Assembly (NCBI GenBank): GCA_039654915.1
Contig: CM077597.1
Coordinates: forward strand, 42,072,001-42,136,000
DNA: 64,000 bases
Direction of reading: 5' to 3'
DNA from: Aquilaria yunnanensis
Lineage: Eukaryota; Streptophyta; Magnoliopsida; Malvales; Thymelaeaceae
In this document: positions 1 to 10,400 of the stretch, one piece after another
Layout: each line of letters begins with the position of its first letter
Position numbering within the stretch: the first letter of the stretch is position 1
Made by a program: the position numbers and the translations under genes
Notes under the pieces: generated by a model
Told to the model about the DNA's origin: nothing
Database searches by the model: none
The model's input: only the letters and a program-made list of their open reading frames with translations

Positions 1-1186
1 CCGATGGGAAACCCTAGTGTATATCTATTGAGTCCATCCATAGCAAGTCTTACCATAATAATGTGAACCAAAGTAATGGTGGATAGTAGAGCACCATGGA
101 TGAAGGCTTAATGCACTTGTTGCCTAGCCAAGCTATGCCTTGAGGCACATGTGAAACCTAGTGCATCCTTGGTAGGTTAAATGGGTGGAGGCTTAGTACA
201 CAAGTGACCTAGTCAAGTCTAAGGACTTGAGGCACTATGTGGAGGCCTAGTACATGTAGTGGATTTCTTACAGCACAGGCAAGAAGCATCCACGATGTTC
301 ACCTGCACAATAACCAAGGGAAGGCTACATTACTGCATTAGTCAGTAAGCTAAGGCTTACTAGGAGTGAGTTAATGGCCAGAACTCACTAGGCACGGAGT
401 GATGCCTTATAAGGAGGACAAGGATGAGGAGGGGTCCTAAGGGACCTAGGTATATGCGCATATATTAGACCCTCAGACTGCATTGGGCCCGTAGTAGATT
501 TCATATATTCTATATATATGAGTGTCCTCAGGTTTTTGTTTGCAGGTACCAAAATCCCTTATTGGGAATCTTTGGATTCTCACTCCTTTTAGTGTTGTTG
601 TGCAGATTTCAATTTTTTGGAGCCGGTGACCATAGGGTGGTTGCCGAGCTAGTGTTTTACTTGCAGGTAAACCACCAAGTGAATCATTATTGATTCTAGT
701 TTCACTAGTTAAGTTGTTTGTGCTAACTATAGTTGTTTTGCAGCCTTGCAAAGGCTACTGGCATAAGGATGGACATAGTCAACTATGGATCTTAGTAGGA
801 GTCTTCAGTATACATATGTATACAAGTTGACCTCCAATGTCTCTAGGTCGAGTAGTATTTCAGTTGCTTTTGAGCATGTGCATAGTCTTTACTTATGTAA
901 TGATGCACATGCACAGTTATTACTTATAGTAAATACACTTGTGTTTTATGCTTTGGCTTGTGTTTTAAATATGTTTTAATAAACTGCAAACAATGTCATG
1001 GTTTCTTTCCATGGTTGTTAGTTAATGTCGAAGCAAGCCCATGCATGCTGCATTTTAGGTTAATAGCTAGAGAGCATGAAAGGTTTTAAAATGGGACAAG
1101 TAATTAACTAGCCAACTGCAACTAGCACAGGACTCTGGTTCTGTAGTCTTCTTGGGAGGGCCCCATCAGGGGTACGCGACGTTACA
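1..1186 (+). mobile_element. LTR fragment (probably Ty3/gypsy), cut by window edge
   Basis: No coding sequence is convincing here. The stretch ends at 1186 in a GC-rich tail, GGGGTACGCGACGTTACA, which resembles the end of the solo LTR at 31693-35500 (GGGGCAGTAGTGGGCGTGACA region). T-rich runs followed by TTTGCAGG, like an intron acceptor, occur near 540 and 735; a similar segment lies in the 31.7-35.5 kb LTR. I infer the right-hand end of a plus-oriented LTR whose start lies outside the window. No primer-binding site follows position 1186, so it would be a 3' or solo LTR. Short direct repeats of GAGGC-type words at 100-260 are unexplained. Confidence 0.4.
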
Positions 1187-1257
1187 CCTCATGTATATTT
1201 TCTAGACCAAATGGTTGCTTTTAGATGTGCATAAGAATGGTGAATGTACGTAAGGTT

Positions 1258-3727
1258 TGTTACCCACTCCGGGGTAGTCCAGTTATGGTGCCAAAACTGT
1301 GCATTTAGACTCCCAGGATTGGTAATGTTCTGTAGGCCATCAAAACACTACCCTTAGTGTGCATACCAAAGTGGCCCTCTTGGGCACTATGTAAATACAT
1401 GCATATTGGTCAAACCGTCACACACATATTCACATTTCATGCACACCATGGCAGCAAAGAAGGAAAACACTAGCACAAGTCTTAGTTTTGGCTTCCACAC
1501 ATTAGGCAATCTTGTTAAGTTCTAGTGGCCAGCTACTGTACCTGTAACTTCCACTAATAAACTGTATCATTCTAGCCTCATACCCCCCTGTTTTATTTGC
1601 TCCATTATGAATTAGAGACTTAGATCAAACCAGGGAATTTTTTTTTACATCCATAGCCCACCTATGGACCAAGTTATGGATTTTTTAAGTTGGTTACAAA
1701 ATTCTGACCAAATGAACAGTAACTCAGCCAATTTTGTAACGTCATATCTTTGGCTACAAGGATCGAAATTCAGAAATTCAAAATTTCGGTTCAGCCTCTA
1801 GATGTTCTCTAGGTGTGGTCAAAATTTCATACCAAGATTCATTCTACACAGGGAGATATTAAAGTTTAGGTACATGGTCGAAATTCTGGCAACTTTGGGA
1901 CCATTTTGTCCATACAATTTTTCCAAACCATGCAAACACTTCATTCACAAGGGGAAAGTACTCCAAGGCTATCCCATACATGTCCAATACACATATTAAT
2001 TACATTCTCTTGCATCTAGCAACTTTATGTGGCCAAAACAGAATTTACAAGTAAGCAGCCTATCATTCACACTTAGGCAGCTTTGCACCACATCACTTAC
2101 ATAGCCAAAACATTACTCAAATGTTCACATACTTGTCTCATTTTACATACAATACATTTACATGCATACATTCACTACAATATGGTCTTAACTCAGCTAA
2201 ATACGTACCCTAGGTTACAGGAGGTCCTGAGACACAATGGACTCCAAAAACAGGATGCTGGACAGCTGCTGCACAACACAATAAGTACCACCATTAAAAA
2301 TACCAATTGTGCTCCTAAAATCACCAAAATTTCCAGATCACAACTAGACATATGGAAGTTCATGTACCTAAAATTTCAGATCAAAACTCAAACCACAAAG
2401 GTTAGTTTGAAGGTGATCTTTCAGCTGGACCTGAAATGACAGAATTGAGGGGAGTAAGTTTCATTGAGAAACTTAGTAAGGGTAACACTTGGATTCACTA
2501 GGCAATGTAACCATCATTAAAACCTGCATCCAAAGACACTAAAAAAAAACAACAACAATGCATATATACAAGATATAGCAACCAAACACAAACAACAAAC
2601 ACATGAAATGTGGCAGCAACATATACCATAGGTTAGTCCATAAAACACATAATAAACATAACCAAATCACTATGGCAGCCCTCCTCAAGATAATGCTTGG
2701 TCTTAGGAGGATTTTAACACTAGTTAGTACTAACTTTTGGGCCCTAGAAACCCAGAAATTTGCTGCCATCACTGTGCACTTCACACTAGGTCACAAAACC
2801 TTCAATAAGTGCACTCCCCTCACTAAGCTTGGTTCATCAAGCACATGGCTCTCTTCCAAGCTTAGCCCTAGCTCCATGGATGTTTGAAAATACAGAAAAC
2901 AACCCATGAGAGCAAGAGAACCCTTACCTTGATGGGTATGCTGAAATTGGAGCTTGATCCTAGGTGCACTAAAGCAATAGCACCAACTAGCTTCCAATTG
3001 TGCTTCCTTGACTTCAATTGCAAGTAGTTTTGAGTTTGAAGGTATGGTGGCTATGGAGGAAGTGTGGAGGAGAGGGCTGGCTTTATTTTTTCTGGTGGTG
3101 GCCGAAATTTAGAGAGCAAAGGTGGTCTTGACTACTTAAATAGTCAAAAGTACACTAAACACACTTAAGTAGTCTTAACCTTGTCTTATGTCATTTTCCT
3201 TGCTACAAGACTATGGTTTCTTAGTCTTAATCTCTTGGCCCACATTTGACCATCCTTATCTTCCTTTAGCAGCCCTCCTTATGTGGGCTAACCCCACAAA
3301 ACTTCCATTTGACTTAAGTCATAGACATACACATCTTAAGGCCTACATTAGAACACTTAGGTCCTTTATGCCTTTTTGTGTTTTCTTTGTCCTTAGTTGT
3401 CTTCCATAAGCAATTAGGTCCTCCAATAGCACTTTCATACCATTCATATCCTTCCCATAACTCTCCAAATCTCTTTTGTGAAAGTTTTTCAATTGAGTAC
3501 CCGAATTTCCAAAACCTTACAAAAAAGTCCATAGGTTGCTTGACAAACAAGCAATCCTTAAGGCTTTTCTTGGGGACCAAGTTACCAACTTGGAGCACTT
3601 TTAAGGAGGTGTTGATCATGCATTTTACCCCCCACACTTTAAACACTATGGTGAGAATTACACAATATAATGGTTTTTTAGCCATTATGACACACTTGTA
3701 ATTCTCCCATTTTATGAGGTGGTAACA
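1258..3727 (-). mobile_element. Solo LTR of the 51.7-63.9 kb chromovirus family
   Basis: This 2470-bp segment begins TGTTACCCACTC and ends GGTGGTAACA. It is flanked on both sides by the same 5-bp sequence AGGTT (1253-1257 and 3728-3732), a target-site duplication. Its body matches the two LTRs of the complete gypsy element at 51733-54218 and 61467-63931: for example, the words around GGCAGCCCTCCTCAAG and ATGCTTGGTCTTAGGAGG at about 2670-2712 recur near 53185 and 62910. Orientation is the same as that element's LTRs, read on the minus strand. With no internal region and intact duplications, it is a solo LTR left by LTR-LTR recombination. It interrupts older retroelement DNA. Confidence 0.85.
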
Positions 3728-4059
3728 AGGTTGATGCTTGAAGTTTAAGTAAACTTGTCCTATAACTTTGGTATTAAGTTTGATGTTTATATCTTTTTAT
3801 TATGCCATGCCAAAGTATGCATTGGTTTGTTCTCTATAACTCGACAATTACCAAAGTTAAGCTTGCTTGTTGCAAGTTAAGGTAATGAACAAGTAGCTTG
3901 CAAGTTTTAATTTACACAAGCATAAAATTATCCAACTACAACAAAGAGCAGGACCACTAAATCCCGATTAAATTATTACTCTTGGGATGGCCCTTCACCA
4001 TGGTAAGTTAAAGAGCCCTCACAAGTTTGGATGGAGAAGAAACCTCAAAAAAAGAATAC

Positions 4060-5340
4060 TGAAGTCGATCACTAGTAAAGTTCCCCAAGCATACCGAAAT
4101 GTGTGATTCCTTGAGCATAAATGTCCTGATTGTCGTCAGCATAGACAATGGTTGGATAGCACCATTGAAAGACTACTTGGCCGAGGATGCTTACCTTCAT
4201 ACCCTCGAGAGGCAACCAAAATAAGGTAGACGACCAAGACATACTTTTTAAAGAGAGATGAGCTATATAGGAAAGTGCAATCCAATCCAATCCAATCAAA
4301 AAATGAGTGGGAGAGGAGGATACATAAGTGGCACCAAAGACCGTCCATGAAGGCATGTATGGGTCCCATATCGGAATAGATGCCTTAGCTGAAGTCATCA
4401 TGTGGCAAGGATATTTCTGGCCCATGTTAAGGTAGATGCATGAAGAAAAGTCAAGTCTTATGACAAATGTCAAAGGCACTCCCTTATAAAAAGGATTCTG
4501 TTTGAAGCAATGACATTGGCAAGCTCTCCTTGCTTCTTTGCTGTGTGAGGAATTGATTTAATTGGCCCTCTACTTATGGCCCCATAAGGAGTAAAGTACC
4601 ATATGGTTACTTTAGATTACTTCATAAAGTGGATAGAGGCAAAACCCATAGCAACGACATCCACAAAAGGGGTCTAGAAATTTGTATGGAAAGATATCAA
4701 GTAGAGGCTTGGATGCTTGAAGGTATTGGCGACGAACAATAGAACACAATTTATTGACAAAGGATTTAAAGAATAAATGAACAAGCTTGGCATGAAAACA
4801 CATTTTGCTCAAGTAGCTCATCCTTAGGGCAATGGGTAAGTTATGGTATCAAATTGAACCTTGAAAGATGGCCAAAGGAAAAAAATAGGTAAAGCCAAAG
4901 GAAGTGGCTAGGGGAGTTGCCAAGTGTACTATGGAGTTATCGAACTATAGCAAAAAAAGGCCATAAAAGGGACCACCTTCTCCTTAGCCTACAAAACCAG
5001 AGCCCTGATACGAGTCAAAGTGATCCAACCCTCGATCAGGGTCTAGATCTTTAGCCAATAGGAAAATGATACTAGATTAAGAGCCAAGTTGGACCTGGTT
5101 GAAGAGTGCCAAGAAGTGCTAGAGCTATGAAGAACGCTTTTCAGGAAAAGGTAGCTATAGTAGCCAATTAAAAAATGAAACCTAAGGGAATAAAGATTTG
5201 TGATCTAGTGCTCGAAAACATCAAGATTGAGCCTCGATGACCCTCTAACAGGGTACCATGGGTGAACTAGGTATGACCATAGCTCGTAAGTGACAAAGTG
5301 ATGCGAACCCCGATGGTATAAAGACCATGAAACTCGCCCA
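4060..5340 (+). pseudogene. Tat-lineage Ty3/gypsy integrase, degenerate
   Basis: Plus-strand translation, with many stops and frameshifts, follows a Tat/Retand-type integrase. The N-terminal zinc-binding region lies near 4330-4420, with VHEGMYGSHIGIDAL and QGYFWPM; its cysteines are lost. The core starts near 4548 with a D-LIGPL motif, then LDYFIKWIEAKPIA, then a TNNRTQF segment where TDNG-QF is usual. Further on, SLAYKTRALI, LDLVEECQE and KICDLVLENIKIEP match the domain that follows the catalytic core. The family joins element cDNA to chromosomal DNA. About ten in-frame stops make it non-functional. Assignment rests on motif order only. The solo LTR at 1258-3727 lies just upstream. Confidence 0.7.
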
Positions 5341-5992
5341 AGATGTTTTCAAGCTCCACAAGACATCAAAGAGACTGGGTTTGAAGACCCCCACCCCTAA
5401 TCAACCTGTGATTAGAAACGAGAAGTATAGAACTCCAAGAACACAAGCACACTTGTGCACCAAGGCAATCCACAAAGAACCAAAGAGAAAACCTCTCCAA
5501 AGAGCAATATTATTTCGAAATTTTTCTGTATGTTTACATCCAGAATATGTGCCTTTATATAGGCCTAAACTAGGGTTAAAAGCTGGGAAAAATTCGCAGC
5601 CTAAATCCCTTAGGAATCCTAGATACAAAGACATAGGAAATCCTAGTCAAATTAGGACTCTAATTCCTAGTTTGAACAAGTTTAATGAATGCAGCGTATG
5701 CCACTTGTCCAAAACGATTTAAAACTATTCCATAGCCTAAATAACTTCCTAAATAATGTATCTAAGGATTTGAACGAAAATAAAATATAAATACAAGATT
5801 AATCCCGAAAACTCCCAAATAGCCTTTTTGGGTGCATTTTGGGCACTTTAAGGTTCTCTCTTGTATCTTCAGCTCCAAGCTTGAATATTTGAGTTCCAAT
5901 GGCATGAATCTTCATATTAGATGTGGTAATGAAGGTCTGGAAAGTTAGAGCTCAAAAATCCAGCTTATGGACACAAAATGCAATAAGAACAC
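5330..5992 (-). mobile_element. Possible LTR remnant with minus-strand TATA box
   Basis: Reading the minus strand, CCTATATAAAGGCAC at about 5546-5562 is a good plant core promoter. It is followed toward lower coordinates by a leader-like stretch. It lies directly downstream (minus strand) of a pol-tail-like ORF at 5993-6277, the expected place for a 3' LTR. I could not fix the ends or find a target duplication. The plus-strand ORF across 5327-5722 is lysine- and proline-rich, has no recognisable domain and is probably chance. Confidence 0.35.
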
Positions 5993-6290
5993 TTAAGGTG
6001 GCTCAAATGGTGCACTTTGAGTGGTGTCCTTGGTGTCCTTGTTTTGTGACTTATCTAAGCACTCCAGAACTGAGTACCAAGCATATCCATCATGTCCATA
6101 TGGTGTCTTGAAAGTTCCAGCAGCTCCTTGTGAAGTTTCATGTCCATTCTCCATGAAGAAACTTGAAACAAAGCCTTGTAGTGCACTTGAAAGCTCCTTA
6201 GCTTTCTTCCTTGTCATAGGTCCACTAGAAACCTTCAATGGGTCCTTGCCTTCTCCATGTGTGCCTTCCTTGATCATATCACAAAGTTAG
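5993..6290 (-). pseudogene. C-terminal tail of a Ty3/gypsy polyprotein
   Basis: A 94-codon minus-strand frame contains GPMTRKKAKELSSALQGF. This resembles the GP(M/I)TR-(K/R)AK-L-A-GL motif seen after the integrase in several plant Ty3/gypsy polyproteins. Upstream sequence on the same strand (above 6290) does not continue a recognisable pol, so it is a fragment. It lies between the plus-strand Tat integrase and the minus-strand ORF at 6.9-9.3 kb, so at least one insertion has disturbed this region. Function is lost; identification is from one short motif. Confidence 0.4.
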
Positions 6291-6889
6291 ACCAAGGGTC
6301 CATAAACTTTAAGATGCCTTTGGAACCAAATTGAAGAATACTTGGCTCGCAGATGCAATGAAAAAGTACTATGCATAGTCAAAGTATTGTAAAAATCATG
6401 TTATTTGAAATGTATGTACTAATATTATGTCAATATCCAGTAACCAATGTATTGATCACTAGACAAATGAAAGTGCAATCCTTCTAGTAAAAACAATTCA
6501 ACAATAAAGCAAATTTTCAAGCAAGATTTTTTCCATGGCTAAAATTAGCCAAGTGAAAGGAGGGGAAAGCCAACTTTTACCCTTAAAGAAGATGAAATGT
6601 AGTTTTTGCCCAAAAATCATGTGAGAGCTTCAAAAAGTGAGCCACTGAACTCCCAATAGAGTTCACAAAACTGAGATACTAAAATTATTCAAACAAAAAT
6701 AACAAAGTATGGATCCAAAAATCAAGGCCGAAAGTAGCCAAGAAGTCTAACCAATTAATTGTCAAAAAAAGGCTTAGGTGGAAACATAGAAGAAAGAAAC
6801 TATGCACTGTTGAAAGAGCAAAAACTTCATTAAGTTGTAAAGATCAAGGTGAAAAGGAGAAAAGAACACAAAATAGGAAGAGGAGGAAG

Positions 6890-9260
6890 TTGCCTAGATA
6901 TTCTATGATTCCTCTTCCTAATCATCATCTTCGTTGTCTTCCTCCTCTTTGGACTCCTCTTCAGGAGCTTCTTCAGGGTTCTGGAGATAGTGATCCTTTA
7001 ACAAATTAGAGACAGGTCCTTCAGTTCTCCTAAAAGCATTAAGAAAGGAAAGGTCAAGCTTTGGGAATCTCTCTAAAAATTAGTACTTTTAAAGGCAAAA
7101 ACCATCCCACAAACCAGAGATGATAATGTTCTTTAACTCCTCTATCCCTATAACTAGATCCTTCTTCTCATGCCTTCAAAAAGATCCTTAAGAAGGCCTT
7201 GTTCTTCTCATCTAAATTTTGGCTATTGACTTCGAAACCCTTGTTGTTCACCTCAGCAATGTCCTTATATAGGGAACAGAGAGCAAACTTTAGACCAAGG
7301 TCCTCAATCTTTGGATTCATGTCATCAATGAACACCTTTAGCTCCTTGGTGACCTTCTTTTTCAGAAAAGAGAGATCATTCTCCATCAACCTCTTAAGCT
7401 GACTAAACTTGCATGTCACCTTGGCTAGGGCGCTTATAGCTTTCACCAAATTCTCATTTTTCTAAGAGCACATGATTGTTTACTTCATTACTCAATCTTA
7501 GAAGAACCCTGACATGACAAGGAGCTAAAAAAGTAGAAGTCTCGCCTATGAAAACACTTAGTCACGATAAATACCAAAAAGAAGAAAAGGAAAATAGAAA
7601 TAATGGTTACTTTGGTCAAATATTTGGGGAAAGAAAATGCGATTATCTCTTCATTTGGAAACCAATGGGTCAAGGTATTGAAAGCCACATCAGTTGTGAT
7701 GCCCCGATAGAGCTAAAGGATCATCATCTACAAGTCTTCACTAAGGCAGTCTTGATCTTCTATCAGCCCCCCAGACAATCAACTCCATAATCTTACCCTT
7801 GGAAGTCGGGCCAGCTTGGCTTCAAGTTCTCCCTTGTGAGATCATTAAGAAGTTTATTCATAGGTTGGTTGCAACCATTCATCTATTAATTTCGCAACAT
7901 TAAACAAACCAAAACTAAAAAGATGTAAAGTTAGGGTAGAACTTGGAGGAAGCTCGGCAACATCTGAGGCATCAGCTTTGGAATTTGGGACATCTTAGAC
8001 TTCAATAGAATTGAGAACGAGGGCTTTAATTTTCTTTTTTCTTTTTTCCTTCTCCAAAACTACAGGAGTATTATCTTTAGGAGATGGACTAGAGTTGAGA
8101 GGACACTACATAATAGTTCCTAGCAAAGTTTGGGTAATGTAAGAACTCAGAGGAGGAGAAAGAACACCCTTGTCAAAATCATCCTCAACACGGGGGTTGA
8201 TTCCTTATCGACCTTAGGCACTGAGGATACTTCCAAACAATCCTTATTAGGCTTAGAGCCCCCCAATAGGTTCTTCACCTTTTTTATCTTGATGTGCTTC
8301 TTCCCTTTTTCATTGTTCTTCCTGATCTTCTCCAAGAAAACCTTCTTGTTAAAGTCAGCAATATCATCACCCATATCTATAAAACAAAAAATTATCAGTG
8401 TAAGTACTCTAGCAAAAATGAAAAGTGGAAACAAAGAGAAACTCATGCTTTAAAAACATAAGATATGATAGTTGTTTTCAAAGAAGTTGGACCAAATGGG
8501 CCTTTTCCCCATCCTTGGAAGGCTTGCATAGGCCTTGATTAGTGAGATGCTGCTTAACCACCTTCAACTCTTGAAGGACCCCATCAATCAGCAAGTCCCA
8601 CTTTGTAGGGAAGGGGTAAGGGTCCTGGATCTTTTCAACTTCGCCCCAACTTGCCACCTCCCTTATTCAGGCATCAAAGTCCTCAAACTTCTTTCTAAGT
8701 TCACCCCCAAATAGGCCAAGAGACTCATTGACATCCATATCCAATGGGCCTAAGGTCTACTTGCCTGACATGTCCCATGACTCTGGGATGGTCACGAAGG
8801 AGTATTTCTTTTATCAATGACGCTAAATGTCTTTTGTTCCAAAGCAAAAAAACAAAAAGAATTTTTTATTTCTCATACCTTCGCAAAACAAATAGTAGAA
8901 TGACCTCTTTGGGAAAGAATAAACCTTGTAGTACTGCATGAAAATCAAGAAATGGCATTTCATGCCAAACATGTTGCACATGCAAAGGAAGGCATTGCAG
9001 TGTGCGTAGGTATTCGATGGAAGCTTATTAATAGCAATACCATGAAACTCGTAAAATTTCTCATAGGGACGATAATTGTGTTCCCCTCTGCTAAGAAGGT
9101 GAAGATGCATGTAAAAAAGGTGAAAGCATTTCTTTCACCAACTTTCCATCTTCTTTGAAGTAATGTAGCTAACATGTGAGTCTAAAGAGTCCCAATGATT
9201 ATCACCCTGAATGGTTTGGGGGACCTCGCATTAAGCTAAATCTAAAGCCATATTATTGGA
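6890..9260 (-). pseudogene. Degenerate antisense ORF of a Tat-type element (gypsy-type transposon domain)
   Basis: The minus strand carries a broken multi-exon-like coding region. The N-terminal part (about 8823-9110) reads LPSNTYAHCNAFLCMCNMFG, matching the pattern of the plant 'putative gypsy type transposon' domain (PF04195), where a conserved L-PNS-----AF---C---G stretch is typical. The middle part (8480-8820) includes SWDMSGK and GPLDMDVNESLGLFGGEL. A lysine-rich part (8147-8446) starts after TTTTATAG, a credible intron acceptor. The C-terminal part (7168-7449) is an open 93-codon coiled-coil-like frame. It faces the Tat integrase at 4060-5340. Extra ORFs in antisense between pol and the 3' LTR are known in plant Tat elements, which this layout fits. 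Frameshifts and stops make it a pseudogene. A separate transposon-derived gene is the alternative. Confidence 0.5.
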
Positions 9261-10084
9261 ATCTGAAAAGGAACATAAGTCAGTTTTGAAGGAAAATGGG
9301 AGAATGGTAAAACCCTAAAATCCACTTGAAGCACAAGTGCTCAACAAAAAGATGATTGGGGACACTATCAAACAAGTAATGGATTATAGAGTCACCGTGG
9401 AATGCCTTGCCAAAAAAACAAAAAGTAGATAAAGCGAAAAAAAACTTATGAGTGAAAGGAGAGCGAATCAAAATGAAATGCAAGAAGTGAAGAAGCCTTC
9501 TAAAGGCGATGATATATATAGCCCAAAAGGGGAAACCCAAGGATCCAATAATTGAATCGCACTAATTCCAAAACTACCCTTATAAAATAAAGTGGCGCAT
9601 CGAAAGCCGGGCAGCTTATCAGGATCTGACACATGTCCACTAGAGCCTAAAACAAAGGCATGCCCATTGACAAATATGACTGACAAGGAATCAGCAGGGT
9701 TGATGGTTCGAGAACACGAGAAACTATGCCTAACACAACATACTTCTTAAAAGACCTTGAAAATTGAAAATGACACAGTCCTAAAGGAAAAACCTTGGTA
9801 ATTTTAACTGATGTAGCCAAATAATCTAATAGTCATGTGAACATTAGACTTGATCAAGGGCCATGTGATGCCCAAAGCCTGAAGCCTTCACTAATTTGGA
9901 AAATCTTGGCTAAGTTTGACAAATCTAAGGGAGCTCTCTAAAAGGGTACCTTAGTAAAGTTAGAATCCTCGATGCGACCAAAAAGGACCTTTAGTGGATT
10001 TGTGTCCCAAGGTCTTTCCTACATAGTAGAATGATTACTTTGGCATAACAATCACTAGCAAGGTTGTTACAGTCGTATTGCAGA

Positions 10085-10400
10085 AGGTGTGTCAGGGATA
10101 CTACCTTAAGTGTCAGGAGGCCAATTGATAGGGGCACGCTCTAAGTACGGAATTCAGAATTGATGACGACACATAGCCAACCTCATCCTGTATGAATCGG
10201 AGCAATCCTATCACCCCATTGCCTATAAATATCATAGGCCAACCCACAGTTGATGTAACACTACTCCTACTATTCGTTTTATTGCTCATACCTTTCTCTC
10301 ACACATATCTGACTTGAGCATCAGAGGGTCCCCCCCCCTGTAATATTATGGAGACTTCTCATAGCTCCCCTACTTCTTTGTTTTAGGCCACTCCTCAATA
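10085..10400 (+). mobile_element. LTR-like promoter segment (putative 3' LTR of the Tat element)
   Basis: A TATA box CCTATAAATATC lies at about 10222-10233. About 85 bases on, the words GACTTGAGCATCAGAGGGTC and a C-run (10333-10340) follow. In my recollection, ACTTGAGC-TCGGAG followed by CCCCC is common near the end of R/U5 in dicot Tat LTRs. A TGTCAGGGATACTACC start is possible at 10090. No partner LTR or target duplication was found, so both ends are uncertain. Position after the antisense ORF fits a 3' LTR. Confidence 0.4.
10223..10233 (+). promoter_or_regulatory. TATA box within the Tat-like LTR
   Basis: CTATAAATATC in otherwise mixed-composition DNA, placed upstream of the conserved ACTTGAGC-type leader words. 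It is a core promoter by sequence only. Confidence 0.4.
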
